The notes below the pieces were generated by a model. It worked only from the letters and a program-made list of their open reading frames with translations. It made no database searches and was not told the origin of the DNA. The translations under genes and the position numbers were made by a program. Below are positions 32,515-41,745 of a stretch of 64,000 bases of DNA, piece after piece. Position 1 is the first letter of the stretch; every line of letters begins with the position of its first letter. The stretch comes from Flavobacterium sp. CG_23.5 (GTDB lineage Bacteria; Bacteroidota; Bacteroidia; Flavobacteriales; Flavobacteriaceae): contig NZ_JAGGNA010000001.1 in NCBI RefSeq assembly GCF_017875765.1, positions 953,001 through 1,017,000 on the forward strand. Direction: 5' to 3'.

Positions 32515-34245
32515 ATGAGATTTTTCACATTCCTTTTTTTACTATTTTCCTTCAGTACATTTGCTCAAAAAGGCAATAAATACGACACTTTTTTCGAAAA
32601 AGGAAACGGAAATCAATCCGCTACCTATCAAGAAACCATCGCATATTACAAACTTTTAGCTCGTGATTTTCCCACCATAAAAATGCAGGAAATGGGCCTG
32701 ACAGATAGTGGAGAGCCTTTACACATCGTAACTTTCGACTCTGAAAAACACTTTGATTTTGAAGAAATTCAAAAAAATAAAGCAGTCCTTCTTATTAATA
32801 ACGGCATTCACGCTGGCGAACCGGACGGCATTGATGCAACCATGCAATTGTTTCGGGATTTGGCTTTAGGTAAAATAAAAATTCCAAAAAATACTGTCAT
32901 TGTTTGTATTCCGGTATATAATATTGGCGGTGCTTTAAATAGAAATTCTACGACAAGAGCGAATCAAAACGGTCCTGAATCTTATGGCTTTCGTGGAAAC
33001 GCAAGAAACTATGATTTGAACCGAGATTTCATCAAATCAGATACAAGAAACACGAAGAGTTTTGTGGAAATTTTTCATAAAATAAATGCTGATGTTTTTA
33101 TTGATAACCATGTCAGTAATGGCTCTGATTATCAATACAAACTAACGTATATCATAACGCAACACAACAAACTAGGGACTATTTTAGGTGGTTTTTTAAA
33201 TACCGAAATGATGCCTGCTTTAGTTAAGGATTTACAAAAGAAGAAAATAGAAATGACGCCGTATGTCAACTCATTTGCAGATACGCCAGACAAAGGTTTT
33301 GGGCAGTTTTTTGAAAGCCCAAGATTTGCAACGGGTTACACTTCATTGTTTAACACCATTGGGTTTGTGGTAGAAACACACATGCTGAAAAAATATGCGG
33401 ATCGCGTGAAAGTAACGTATGAATATATGAGATCTGCAATTGATTACACCGATGCTAATTTTGAAAAAATTAAGCGGCTCCGTTTGAAAAATGAAGAACA
33501 ATACCAACCCAAAAAATCGTACACCATAAAATGGGAAATCGACAGTACAAAAAAGACAACTTTCCCCTTTTTAGGGTATGAAGCCATTTATAAAAACAGT
33601 GATGTTACCGCAGGAAACCGTTTATTTTACGACAGAACAAAACCATATAAAAAAGACGTTCCCTACATTAAAGAATTCAAATCTGTAAAAGAGATTATTA
33701 TCCCAACAGCGTATATTATTCCGAAAGGATTTTGGCCAGTTATTGACTTATTGATAAGCAATACCATTACCTACACTCAATTAAAAAAAGATACAATAAT
33801 TGAAGTTGAAAGTTACAAAATCGCTGATTTCAAAACGACAACATCGGCTTATGAGGGGCATTATTTGCATAGAAATACTACTATAAATTCAAAAATTGAA
33901 AAATTGGCTTTCGCCAAAGGAGACTACATTATTCCAACGCAACAAAAGGGCATAAAATATTTATTGGAAACATTAGAACCCGAAGGAATTGATTCTTTTT
34001 TCAATTGGAATTTTTTCGACACAATGCTACAGCAAAAAGAGGGATATTCTGATTATGTTTTTGAAGATACTGCAACACGAATTTTAAAAGATAATCCAAA
34101 AATAAAAGCAGAATTTGAGTTAAAAAAGCAGAATGACTCAAGTTTTCTTAAAAATCCGGAAGCACAATTAGACTGGATTTACAAGCATTCCGTTTATTAT
34201 GAAAAAGCGCATTTACAATATCCGGTGTATAGAATTTTAAAATAA
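32515..34245 (+). CDS. secreted M14-family zinc carboxypeptidase-like protein
   Basis: 576 aa. The signal peptide is residues 1-18 (ending TFAQ). The M14 zinc ligands are His99 and Glu102 in NNGIHAGEPDG and His199 in FIDNHVS. The proton-donor Glu is Glu288 in GFVVETHMLKKY. NYDLNRDFIK supplies the Asn-Arg substrate site. A long C-terminal part after residue 330 has no recognised domain and no T9SS tail, so the protein is probably periplasmic. It likely trims peptides. Confidence 0.88.
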   Translation: MRFFTFLFLLFSFSTFAQKGNKYDTFFEKGNGNQSATYQETIAYYKLLARDFPTIKMQEMGLTDSGEPLHIVTFDSEKHFDFEEIQKNKAVLLINNGIHAGEPDGIDATMQLFRDLALGKIKIPKNTVIVCIPVYNIGGALNRNSTTRANQNGPESYGFRGNARNYDLNRDFIKSDTRNTKSFVEIFHKINADVFIDNHVSNGSDYQYKLTYIITQHNKLGTILGGFLNTEMMPALVKDLQKKKIEMTPYVNSFADTPDKGFGQFFESPRFATGYTSLFNTIGFVVETHMLKKYADRVKVTYEYMRSAIDYTDANFEKIKRLRLKNEEQYQPKKSYTIKWEIDSTKKTTFPFLGYEAIYKNSDVTAGNRLFYDRTKPYKKDVPYIKEFKSVKEIIIPTAYIIPKGFWPVIDLLISNTITYTQLKKDTIIEVESYKIADFKTTTSAYEGHYLHRNTTINSKIEKLAFAKGDYIIPTQQKGIKYLLETLEPEGIDSFFNWNFFDTMLQQKEGYSDYVFEDTATRILKDNPKIKAEFELKKQNDSSFLKNPEAQLDWIYKHSVYYEKAHLQYPVYRILK

Positions 34246-34253
34246 AAAAACTT

Positions 34254-34856
34254 CTATTTCAGGAGTTCTTCTTCTTCGAATAATAATTTTATATTTTCAT
34301 AGGAATTTTTTAGCGCTTCCTTAATTTGTTCTGGGTTCATCCAGGCCACTTTTTCTATTCCTTCTTCTAATTGACCTTCTGGCGTGCCTTCAAAATCAGA
34401 TTGCATTTCGAACCAATGCGTAATTTTTAGTTTGTATTTTCCATTACGTCTAAAAACGTGATATGTTTTTTGAAGTTTATGAGAAATGGATAGTAAATTA
34501 ACACCTGTTTCTTCCTCTACTTCTCGCATGGCGGTATCTTCAATTTCTTCTCCTTTTTCGATTCCGCCTTTAGGTAAATCCCATTTTCCGTTTCTAAAAA
34601 TAAATAAAACCTCCCCTTTTTTATTGTAGACTAGTCCTCCACCAGCTTTGGTAACCGGAATTTTAGCCTTCAAAGTCTTCATGATTTCCTTTTCATCAGG
34701 ATGATACAAGTAGGCTTTTTGAATTTTATTTTGAAATATTTTTACTATAAGTTGCTCGATGTCAATGCTCTCTAACAGGAACAATTGAAAATCTGTCTCT
34801 TTAGAGATGTGATTTGTCAAAAAAAGTGGTTTGTCGTTAACAAAAACTTTATACAT
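34254..34856 (-). CDS. NUDIX hydrolase
   Basis: 200 aa. The Nudix box runs from residue 97 to 119 (GGIEKGEEIEDTAMREVEEE followed by TGV) and matches the GX5EX7REUXEEXGU pattern. About 65 N-terminal residues precede the domain and have no known match. The substrate is unknown; HVFRRNGKYKLKITHWFEM downstream is typical of diphosphoinositol or ADP-ribose type enzymes, but this is not decisive. Its start codon lies only 7 bases from the pyrE start on the other strand. Confidence 0.9.
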   Translation of the reverse strand: MYKVFVNDKPLFLTNHISKETDFQLFLLESIDIEQLIVKIFQNKIQKAYLYHPDEKEIMKTLKAKIPVTKAGGGLVYNKKGEVLFIFRNGKWDLPKGGIEKGEEIEDTAMREVEEETGVNLLSISHKLQKTYHVFRRNGKYKLKITHWFEMQSDFEGTPEGQLEEGIEKVAWMNPEQIKEALKNSYENIKLLFEEEELLK

Positions 34857-34859
34857 TTG
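34830..34859 (+). promoter_or_regulatory. pyrE promoter (TTTG-N18-TACATTTG)
   Basis: TTTG at 34830-34833 and TACATTTG at 34852-34859 with an 18-base spacer, a near-ideal Bacteroidota promoter. Four bases separate the -7 box from the pyrE ATG, implying a leaderless mRNA. The box covers the start codon of the divergent NUDIX gene. Confidence 0.8.
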
Positions 34860-34863
34860 TATT

Positions 34864-35511
34864 ATGATTTTTAATAAAGAAACAGCCGAGAAAACAGCCG
34901 AATTGCTTTTGCAAATAAATGCAATTAAATTGAATCCAAGAAATCCTTTTACGTGGGCTTCGGGATGGAAATCGCCTATTTATTGCGATAACCGTTTAAT
35001 CCTCTCATTTCCAGCCATAAGAAATTATGTGCGAGATGAGTTTTCCAAAAATATTGAAAAACAATTTGGAAAACCAGATGTTATTGCCGGTGTAGCCACT
35101 GGAGCGATAGGAATTGGTATGCTAGTTGCAGAAAGTTTAGGATTACCATTTGTGTATGTTCGTCCAGAAGCAAAAAAACATGGAAGGTTAAACCAAGTGG
35201 AAGGATTTTTACAAAAAGGACAAAACGTTGTCGTTGTAGAAGATTTGATAAGTACTGGAAACAGCAGTTTACTTGCCGTAGAAGCATTACGAGCAGCTGG
35301 GGCCAACATTAAGGGAATGGCGGCAATATTCACATATGGATTTGATGTTGCGGAACAAAATTTTAAAAATGCCAATATCGATTTATTGACATTAAGTAAT
35401 TATCAGAATCTGTTAAATTTGGCTGTAGCCAAAAAATATATAACTGAAGAAGAAGAACAAACTCTGAGAGAATGGAACGGAAGTCCATCAACTTGGAATG
35501 TTCAAGTGTAA
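34864..35511 (+). CDS. pyrE: orotate phosphoribosyltransferase
   Basis: 215 aa from the ATG at 34864 (MIFNKETAEK); an upstream TTG would read back through the promoter. It couples orotate to PRPP in UMP synthesis. The PRPP motif is VVVVEDLISTGNSS, and the N-terminal FTWASGWKSPIYCDNR and RPEAKKHGRLNQVEG loops are intact. The SRPBCC gene follows after 44 bases. Confidence 0.96.
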   Translation: MIFNKETAEKTAELLLQINAIKLNPRNPFTWASGWKSPIYCDNRLILSFPAIRNYVRDEFSKNIEKQFGKPDVIAGVATGAIGIGMLVAESLGLPFVYVRPEAKKHGRLNQVEGFLQKGQNVVVVEDLISTGNSSLLAVEALRAAGANIKGMAAIFTYGFDVAEQNFKNANIDLLTLSNYQNLLNLAVAKKYITEEEEQTLREWNGSPSTWNVQV

Positions 35512-35555
35512 AAATTAATAATATATTTTTTTTTAAAATAAACAAAAACAAATCT

Positions 35556-35948
35556 ATGAACTTAGAAAGTCCAAAAGTTACCGTCGAAAAATCAGCACAA
35601 GAATTATTTGAATTATTAAGCAATGTTCAAAATTTCGAAAAATTAATGCCTGAAAACATTGCGAAATTTGAAGTTATCGGTGATGATGCGTTTATTTTTG
35701 GATTGAAAGGCATGCCGGAAATAAAATTAAAAATGAAAGAAAAAGTAGCGCCAAATAAAATAGTTTTGGGTGCTGCCAGCGACAAACTTCCATTTACATT
35801 GGTTGCTAACATTAATGCTGTAACAGATAATTCAAGTGATGTTAAACTTGATTTTGAAGGAGATTTCAATCCCATGATGGCTATGATGATAAAAGGCCCT
35901 ATTGGGAAATTTATTGAAACTTTAGCCACTAATATGGTGAAATTATAA
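35556..35948 (+). CDS. SRPBCC-family protein (polyketide cyclase/START-like fold)
   Basis: 130 aa from the ATG at 35556. A start at 35472 would overlap pyrE and add an unconserved leader. N-terminal KVTVEKSAQELFELLSNVQN and FEKLMPENIAKFEVIGDDAF show the hotdog-like SRPBCC hydrophobic pocket fold. No catalytic residue can be named. It commonly follows pyrE in this group, but no functional link is known. Confidence 0.85.
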   Translation: MNLESPKVTVEKSAQELFELLSNVQNFEKLMPENIAKFEVIGDDAFIFGLKGMPEIKLKMKEKVAPNKIVLGAASDKLPFTLVANINAVTDNSSDVKLDFEGDFNPMMAMMIKGPIGKFIETLATNMVKL

Positions 35949-35950
35949 GC

Positions 35951-35971
35951 CCCCTAACCCCCGAAGGGGGA
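35951..35971. repeat. CCCCCTAACCCCCGAAGGGGG repeat
   Basis: A GC-rich hairpin-forming word in an AT-rich spacer directly after the SRPBCC stop. A degenerate form lies at 7300-7340. Confidence 0.55.
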
Positions 35972-35994
35972 ATTGGAAAACTTTGGTAACGAGA

Positions 35995-36040
35995 GAAAAG
36001 AATATAGAGAAGTAGATATACTATTCTATATTCTTTTTTC
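35995..36040. terminator. bidirectional terminator between SRPBCC and birA genes
   Basis: aaaagaatatag (35997-36008) pairs with ctatattctttt (36027-36038) across an 18-base loop, followed by T-rich sequence. Confidence 0.75.
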
Positions 36041-36081
36041 TTTTTCTCTTTTTCTCTTTTGCCTTCTGCCTATTTTCTTCC

Positions 36082-36810
36082 CTAATACAGCATTTGAATT
36101 TCCTTGATATCAAACTCAACAACACTGTCGTCTTCAAGCAGAATTTCAAGTTTACCAATTGCTGTTATTCCTTGGATAATCCCCATAAAATTTTGATTAT
36201 TTTGGTCTGAAAAAGGCATTGGAACTCCTTTCTTAAATAATTTATTGGAGTAGTCCGTCCAAAAAGTATCCGAATTTTGTTTACCTACCGATACCTTTCT
36301 TTCTATGTTGTCAATTATCGAAAAAAGCAAATCCTCTTTATTAAATTTTAAGTTACAAATAACCGACAATGAAGATGCTTTAGGTAAATTTTCGAATTTG
36401 GTTTGATTGACATTTAAACCTAAACCTACAATAGAAACAATAGTTCCGTCACTTTTAATACTGTTTTCAATTAAAATGCCACCTATTTTTTTATTGTCTG
36501 ACATTATGTCGTTTGGCCATTTGATACTAAGATTTGGTATATTATACCATTCAAGAGCATCAATTACTGCAAGTGAAGCTATAATATTGAGATCATATAT
36601 CTGACAAATATCTGATAAAAAATCCTTTACCAAAACACTCAATATTAAGTTTTTACCCACCTCAGATGCCCAAACGGCTCCCATTTGTCCTTTTCCTTTA
36701 GTTTGATTTTCGGCAGTGACAACCGTAAAGTTTTCTAGTTCTTGTTTGTTCGATAATCCTTTCAGGAATTCATTTGTTGAATCTATGGCATCGAGTTTGA
36801 TTAGTTTCAT
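36082..36810 (-). CDS. birA: biotin--[acetyl-CoA-carboxylase] ligase (monofunctional)
   Basis: 242 aa. It has only the catalytic and C-terminal domains; the N-terminal DNA-binding domain of E. coli BirA is missing, so it is not the biotin repressor. The biotin/AMP loop is KGKGQMGAVWAS (a GRGRxGR-type loop), followed by LSIKWPNDIMSDNKKIGGIL and IVGLGLNVNQT. It attaches biotin to carboxylase subunits. It is divergent from rsfS with 95 bases between. Confidence 0.94.
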   Translation of the reverse strand: MKLIKLDAIDSTNEFLKGLSNKQELENFTVVTAENQTKGKGQMGAVWASEVGKNLILSVLVKDFLSDICQIYDLNIIASLAVIDALEWYNIPNLSIKWPNDIMSDNKKIGGILIENSIKSDGTIVSIVGLGLNVNQTKFENLPKASSLSVICNLKFNKEDLLFSIIDNIERKVSVGKQNSDTFWTDYSNKLFKKGVPMPFSDQNNQNFMGIIQGITAIGKLEILLEDDSVVEFDIKEIQMLY

Positions 36811-36905
36811 ATAACGTATTTTGTGAAACAGAATTTAATATTATGTTAAGGTTCAAAAATAATCACAAAAAATGGTAACTTTACAAACTTATATAAAAAT
36901 AATTC

Positions 36906-37277
36906 ATGGCGAAAAAGACTATAAATAATGATGACCTATTGGCGAACATCATTAAGGGAATAGAAGAAGTAAAAGGAAATGATATCGATATTCTTGATTT
37001 AAGAGAAATAGACACCGCAGTTTGTGATTATTTTATCATTTGCAATGGTAATTCAAATACACAAGTTAACGCTATTGTTAACTCAATTCAAAAAACAGTT
37101 TCAAAAGAATTGAAAGATAAGCCTTGGCATGTTGAGGGAACTGATAATGCAGAATGGGTTCTTATGGATTATGTAAATATAGTTGTCCATGTTTTCCAAA
37201 AACACATCCGAGAATACTACAATATAGAAAGTCTTTGGGGTGATGCAAAAATCACTACTATCCAAAACAAATACTAA
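36906..37277 (+). CDS. rsfS: ribosomal silencing factor RsfS
   Basis: 123 aa. The core DIDILDLREIDTAVCDYFII and the late WVLMDYVNIVVHVFQKHIRE are diagnostic. RsfS binds L14 (uL14) and blocks 30S-50S joining when nutrients are low. It lies 14 bases ahead of ftsH, starting a run conserved in the group. Confidence 0.95.
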   Translation: MAKKTINNDDLLANIIKGIEEVKGNDIDILDLREIDTAVCDYFIICNGNSNTQVNAIVNSIQKTVSKELKDKPWHVEGTDNAEWVLMDYVNIVVHVFQKHIREYYNIESLWGDAKITTIQNKY

Positions 37278-37291
37278 AGAAAAAACTTCTA

Positions 37292-39217
37292 ATGGCTAAA
37301 GATAATAATCCAAATTCGAATAAATTTAAAGTAAGTCCTTGGTTAATTTACACTGCAATCTTATTAATTTTCTTGTTTATAAGTTTTATAACTGGTGGCT
37401 CGAGTTTAAATGAACCTGCACAACTGACCTCTTCTAAATTTAATAATTTTTTAGAAAAAGGACAAATTGAAAAAGTAATAGTTTACAACAAAACGGAAGC
37501 AGAAGTATACCTAAATGCTGCTGCATTAAAGGATGCGGTGCACAAAAACGTAGCTAAAGATGTTTTTGACAGACCAAACAAAGGTCCTCATTACTCTTTT
37601 GATATTGGTAATGATCAAATATTCCAAAATAAACTGGAAAAAGCGGTTAGTGAAGGAAAATTGAAAGATTTTAATTTCTTACCAAAAAACAATTGGACAG
37701 ATATCCTAATTAGTTTATTGCCTATTATTATTATAATTGGAGTTTGGATTTTTATAATGAGAAAAATGTCAGGCGGCGGCGGAGCTGGTGGCGGACAGAT
37801 TTTCAATATTGGAAAATCGAAAGCTAAACTTTTTGACGAAAAAACAGATATTAAAACTACATTTAAAGATGTTGCTGGACTAGAAGGTGCAAAAGAAGAG
37901 ATACAAGAAATTGTAGAATTCTTAAAAAATCCTGAAAAATATACTAACCTTGGTGGTAAAATTCCAAAAGGAGCACTACTTGTAGGACCTCCTGGAACAG
38001 GAAAAACTTTATTGGCGAAAGCCGTAGCTGGTGAAGCACAAGTGCCATTCTTCTCTTTATCAGGTTCTGATTTTGTGGAAATGTTTGTTGGTGTAGGTGC
38101 ATCACGTGTACGTGATTTATTCAAACAAGCTAAGGAAAAATCTCCTGCTATCATTTTTATTGATGAAATTGACGCAGTAGGTAGAGCTAGAGGAAAAAGC
38201 AACATGTCAGGTGGAAATGATGAACGTGAAAACACATTAAATCAACTATTAACTGAAATGGATGGTTTTGGTACCAATTCAAATGTAATTGTTTTAGCTG
38301 CAACGAATAGAGCTGATGTACTTGACAAAGCATTAATGCGTGCAGGTCGTTTTGACAGACAAATTTTTGTAGATCTTCCAGATATTCGCGAACGTGCTGA
38401 GATTTTTAAAGTGCATCTTGCGCCTTTGAAAAAAGTAGAAGGACTTGATACCGACTTTTTAGCGAAACAAACTCCTGGTTTCTCCGGAGCGGATATTGCT
38501 AATGTATGTAATGAAGCAGCACTTATTGCTGCCAGAAATAACAAAACAGCGGTTGATAAACAAGATTTTTTAGATGCTGTTGATAGAATTGTAGGTGGTC
38601 TTGAAAAGAAAAATAAAATTGTAACTCCAGAAGAAAAGAAAGCAATTGCTATTCACGAAGCTGGTCACGCAACTGTAAGTTGGATGTTAGAACACGCTGC
38701 CCCTCTTATAAAAGTAACGATTGTTCCAAGAGGACAAAGTCTTGGAGCGGCATGGTATTTACCAGAAGAGCGCTTAATCGTTCGTCCTGACCAAATGCTA
38801 GATGAAATGTGTGCAACTATGGGAGGAAGAGCTGCCGAAAAAGTAACTTTCAACAGAATTTCAACTGGCGCATTGAGTGATTTAGAAAAAGTAACTAAAC
38901 AAGCTCGTGCCATGGTTACGGTATATGGTTTGAATGAAAAAATAGGTAATGTAACTTATTATGATTCGACGGGACAAAGTGAATATAGTTTTGCAAAACC
39001 TTATTCTGAAGAAACAGCTAGAATAATTGACGAAGAAATCTCATTACTCATTGAAAGTCAATACCAAAGAGCCATCCAAATTTTAGAAGAAAATAAAGAC
39101 AAGCTTAATCAGCTGGCTAATATTTTAATTGAAAAGGAAGTTATTTTCAAAGATGACTTAGAAGCTATTTTCGGAAAACGAACATTTGATAAAAATCTTG
39201 AGGAAGTAGTGTCTTAA
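37292..39217 (+). CDS. ftsH: ATP-dependent zinc metalloprotease FtsH
   Basis: 641 aa. Two membrane spans (about residues 17-34 and 137-156) enclose a periplasmic domain. The AAA domain has Walker A GPPGTGKT (232-239), Walker [10 protein letters not shown] and the second region of homology ending RAGRFDRQ. The protease site is HEAGH (455-459). It degrades membrane and cytosolic proteins. A Gly-rich linker ([10 protein letters not shown]) follows TM2. A terminator lies behind it. Confidence 0.97.
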   Translation: MAKDNNPNSNKFKVSPWLIYTAILLIFLFISFITGGSSLNEPAQLTSSKFNNFLEKGQIEKVIVYNKTEAEVYLNAAALKDAVHKNVAKDVFDRPNKGPHYSFDIGNDQIFQNKLEKAVSEGKLKDFNFLPKNNWTDILISLLPIIIIIGVWIFIMRKMSGGGGAGGGQIFNIGKSKAKLFDEKTDIKTTFKDVAGLEGAKEEIQEIVEFLKNPEKYTNLGGKIPKGALLVGPPGTGKTLLAKAVAGEAQVPFFSLSGSDFVEMFVGVGASRVRDLFKQAKEKSPAIIFIDEIDAVGRARGKSNMSGGNDERENTLNQLLTEMDGFGTNSNVIVLAATNRADVLDKALMRAGRFDRQIFVDLPDIRERAEIFKVHLAPLKKVEGLDTDFLAKQTPGFSGADIANVCNEAALIAARNNKTAVDKQDFLDAVDRIVGGLEKKNKIVTPEEKKAIAIHEAGHATVSWMLEHAAPLIKVTIVPRGQSLGAAWYLPEERLIVRPDQMLDEMCATMGGRAAEKVTFNRISTGALSDLEKVTKQARAMVTVYGLNEKIGNVTYYDSTGQSEYSFAKPYSEETARIIDEEISLLIESQYQRAIQILEENKDKLNQLANILIEKEVIFKDDLEAIFGKRTFDKNLEEVVS

Positions 39218-39244
39218 TAAAACACAAATTATTTAATTATTTTT

Positions 39245-39283
39245 AAAATCTTAATTCAAAAACAGCTTTTGAATTAAGATTTT
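39245..39283 (+). terminator. terminator after ftsH
   Basis: Perfect 17-bp arms (39245-39261 and 39267-39283) with a 5-base loop and a T run. The next promoter box starts three bases later. Confidence 0.88.
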
Positions 39284-39285
39284 TT

Positions 39286-39293
39286 TATCTTTG
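39286..39293 (+). promoter_or_regulatory. -7 promoter box (TATCTTTG) of the LUD-cdsA-psd operon
   Basis: Exact TAnnTTTG match immediately behind the ftsH terminator. Where the -33 element would sit is the terminator stem itself, so promoter and terminator share DNA. Confidence 0.6.
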
Positions 39294-39331
39294 AACGTTT
39301 TCAAGTAATAAATTAAGTAGTTTAAAAGTAT

Positions 39332-39934
39332 ATGAGTCTTTTTAGAAAATTTTTTGGTTCTAGTAATCTAGCTTCTGATGAAGATAAAGAAAGTGAGAGT
39401 AGTAAATACTTTACTGAAAACGCTACATCTATAGATGAGAAATTCATCTATAATTTTAAGAAAAATGGTGGTAAATTTTTATACTGTGAAAACTCAGAAG
39501 AAGTAAGCGAACATTTTGAAAACATACTCGCAGAGAACGACTGGTTCGAAAGTGACGTTCTATGTTATGATCCTACTCTTTTCAAAATTCTTGATGACAA
39601 TAAACTGACTTATAATAAATCAGCTAATCCTAAATTTCTACTTGCAAGTTGTGAAAATTTAATCGCTGAAGAAGGGTCTATTTTATTTTCTTCAAAACAA
39701 ATAAAGCAAAATAAACCACACGAATTACCTACCAATATTGTAATTTTAGCTAATACAAGCCAAATTCTAGCGGCAAAAAGCGATGGACTGAGTGCCATAA
39801 AAAAGAAATACGAAAGAGACTACCCTACCAATATTACTACAATAAAATATTTCGAAAAAGCAAAAGAGGAAGATTTTACACAATACGGAAGTTCAGCTAA
39901 AAATCTTTATTTATTGCTTTTAGAAGACCAATAA
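39332..39934 (+). CDS. LUD-domain (LutC/YkgG-like) protein
   Basis: 200 aa. The C-terminal two thirds (LLASCENLIAEEGSILFSSK, then THELPTNIVILANTSQ-like text with the P-x-N-IVIL pattern) fit the LUD fold seen in LutC. No LutA or LutB genes are near, so lactate oxidation is not implied. The N-terminus (MSLFRKFFGSS) is basic. It starts an operon with cdsA and psd, with one base between it and cdsA, which hints at a membrane-lipid context. The function is unknown. Confidence 0.8.
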   Translation: MSLFRKFFGSSNLASDEDKESESSKYFTENATSIDEKFIYNFKKNGGKFLYCENSEEVSEHFENILAENDWFESDVLCYDPTLFKILDDNKLTYNKSANPKFLLASCENLIAEEGSILFSSKQIKQNKPHELPTNIVILANTSQILAAKSDGLSAIKKKYERDYPTNITTIKYFEKAKEEDFTQYGSSAKNLYLLLLEDQ

Positions 39935-39935
39935 G

Positions 39936-40826
39936 ATGAATGAAACACTCAAGAGAGCCATATCTGGTGCTATCTACGTAATTTTATTATTAGTTTCAAT
40001 ATTATATTCAACTGAAAGCTTTTTCCTTTTATTTGGAGTTTTCTTACTTATCGCTGTATATGAATTTTGCAATTTAGTTCAAATTAACAAAGTAATTCCA
40101 ATACTATTTGCACTAATATTTTATGGCGGAATCAATCTAATCTCTTTCTACAAACCTCTTACCGAAGAAATAATATATTCCATTGTTGGAGAAAATTATA
40201 TTATCCTTTTGGATATGGACATTATATATAAAGTATTATTGCTCATTACCATCTTAGTGTCTTTAAAATGTATTTATTTTCTGTTTAATGACAAAATCCA
40301 ATCGATTACACCTACTTCTAAATATATTTATTTACTGGGATACATCATACTGCCTTTCGTTTTTATTACAAAAATATCCTTTGGTATAAAAGATTACAAC
40401 CCTAAAATAATAATAGGTCTTTTCATTCTTATCTGGACGAACGACACTTTTGCTTACATTGTTGGCAAATCTATTGGAAAACATAAATTATTAGAGCGTA
40501 TTTCTCCAAAAAAAACCATCGAAGGTTTAATAGGGGGTGTTGTTTTTGCAGTTTTTGCAGGTTTTTTAATATCAAAATATTATATTCAAGCTAGCCCGAA
40601 TCATTTAGAGAAGTCAATTATCATTTGGACAACAATCGCTATTATTGTTGGCTTTATTGGAACAATTGGAGATTTAATTGAGTCCAAATTTAAAAGAATT
40701 GCTGGTGTAAAAGACAGCGGAAAAATAATGCCAGGACACGGTGGCATTTTAGATCGATTAGATAGTGTTATATTTGTAGCACCATTTGTATATTTATTTT
40801 ACCAAATTTTAAATTATGTTTCATAA
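39936..40826 (+). CDS. cdsA: phosphatidate cytidylyltransferase
   Basis: 296 aa, an integral membrane enzyme with about eight spans. The CDP-diglyceride synthase signature sits at the C-terminus: GTIGDLIESKFKRIAGVKDS, then GKIMPGHGGILDRLDS. It makes CDP-diacylglycerol for phospholipid synthesis. It overlaps psd by 11 bases and is therefore translationally coupled to it. Confidence 0.95.
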   Translation: MNETLKRAISGAIYVILLLVSILYSTESFFLLFGVFLLIAVYEFCNLVQINKVIPILFALIFYGGINLISFYKPLTEEIIYSIVGENYIILLDMDIIYKVLLLITILVSLKCIYFLFNDKIQSITPTSKYIYLLGYIILPFVFITKISFGIKDYNPKIIIGLFILIWTNDTFAYIVGKSIGKHKLLERISPKKTIEGLIGGVVFAVFAGFLISKYYIQASPNHLEKSIIIWTTIAIIVGFIGTIGDLIESKFKRIAGVKDSGKIMPGHGGILDRLDSVIFVAPFVYLFYQILNYVS

Positions 40827-41469
40827 AGAAGGAACCCCGTCTATATTAATAGGCATCATTTTCAGTACTTCGGTGCTTTTATTGTCTGATAAATTTATAG
40901 ACACAAACTGGATTAAAATGTTAATTCAACTAAGTGCTTTCTTAGTGTTAATTATCATTTTACAATTTTTCAGAAATCCAAAAAGAACTGTACTTCTTGA
41001 CGAGAATCAAATTCTTGCTCCCGTGGATGGAAAAGTAGTCGTTATTGAAGAAGTTTTTGAGGCTGAATACTTCAAAGACAAACGCATTCAAGTTTCGATT
41101 TTCATGTCACCTATAAACGTGCATGTAACTCGTTATGCCCTTAGCGGAATTGTAAAGTTCAGTAAATATCATCCCGGAAAATTTTTGGTAGCTTGGCATC
41201 CTAAGTCAAGTGAAGAAAATGAACGAACTACAGTTGTAATTGAAAATAACACATTTGGTGAAATATTATATCGTCAAATTGCCGGTGCTTTGGCGCGAAG
41301 AATTGTAAATTATGCTGAAGAAGGCATGCAGGTGATTCAAGGAACTGATGCTGGTTTTATAAAATTTGGTTCAAGAGTAGATATCTTTTTACCTCTTGGC
41401 ACACCTATAAATGTAGTACTTAACCAAAAAGCCATTGGCGGAAAAACTATTATTGCAACCAAAGGGTAA
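40816..41469 (+). CDS. psd: phosphatidylserine decarboxylase, short form
   Basis: 217 aa, shorter than E. coli Psd and of the short family type. Two N-terminal membrane segments precede the catalytic domain (NQILAPVDGKVVVIEEVFEA, IFMSPINVHVTRYALSG). The self-cleavage site is Gly185-Ser186 in IKFGSRVDIF, where Ser becomes the pyruvoyl cofactor. It makes phosphatidylethanolamine. It overlaps cdsA (11 bases) and the ACBP gene (1 base). Confidence 0.93.
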   Translation: MFHKEGTPSILIGIIFSTSVLLLSDKFIDTNWIKMLIQLSAFLVLIIILQFFRNPKRTVLLDENQILAPVDGKVVVIEEVFEAEYFKDKRIQVSIFMSPINVHVTRYALSGIVKFSKYHPGKFLVAWHPKSSEENERTTVVIENNTFGEILYRQIAGALARRIVNYAEEGMQVIQGTDAGFIKFGSRVDIFLPLGTPINVVLNQKAIGGKTIIATKG

Positions 41470-41738
41470 TGATCGAAAAAGATTTAGATACACGATTTCA
41501 AGAGGCAGTTGAAATTGCTTCTGATATGACTCAGGCATCTTTACCCCAAGATGTGCAATTAAGGCTTTACGCGTTCTATAAGCAGGCTACTTTAGGAACT
41601 TTGGACCTAAAACAAACGACTAATTATCATTTAAGAGATGCTTTCAAAACCAATGCTTGGATGCAAATTAGCCATCTTACTTCGGAGGAAGCCAAAGAGC
41701 ACTATATAGAAATCATTGAAACTCTTTTAAAAAAATAA
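41469..41738 (+). CDS. acyl-CoA-binding protein (ACBP)
   Basis: 89 aa, the normal length for a free four-helix ACBP. LDTRFQEAVEIASDMTQASL and LRLYAFYKQATLGTLD carry the YKQAT signature; DAFKTNAWMQISHLTSEEAK is the third and fourth helix. ACBP holds long-chain acyl-CoA in the cytosol. The family is common in eukaryotes and patchy in bacteria. Coupling to psd (TAATG overlap) ties it to phospholipid or fatty-acid metabolism. Confidence 0.93.
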   Translation: MIEKDLDTRFQEAVEIASDMTQASLPQDVQLRLYAFYKQATLGTLDLKQTTNYHLRDAFKTNAWMQISHLTSEEAKEHYIEIIETLLKK

Positions 41739-41745
41739 CTTCCAA

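Noticed and set aside
35472..35555. Longer N-terminus of the SRPBCC protein overlapping pyrE
   Set aside because: It is basic low-complexity sequence out of frame with pyrE; the fold begins at 35556.
37615..38235. 206-codon antisense frame inside ftsH
   Set aside because: It is a mirror of highly conserved ftsH codons with no family features.
39332..39934. Lactate utilisation protein LutC
   Set aside because: Only the LUD fold is shared; LutA and LutB are absent and the operon is lipid-related.
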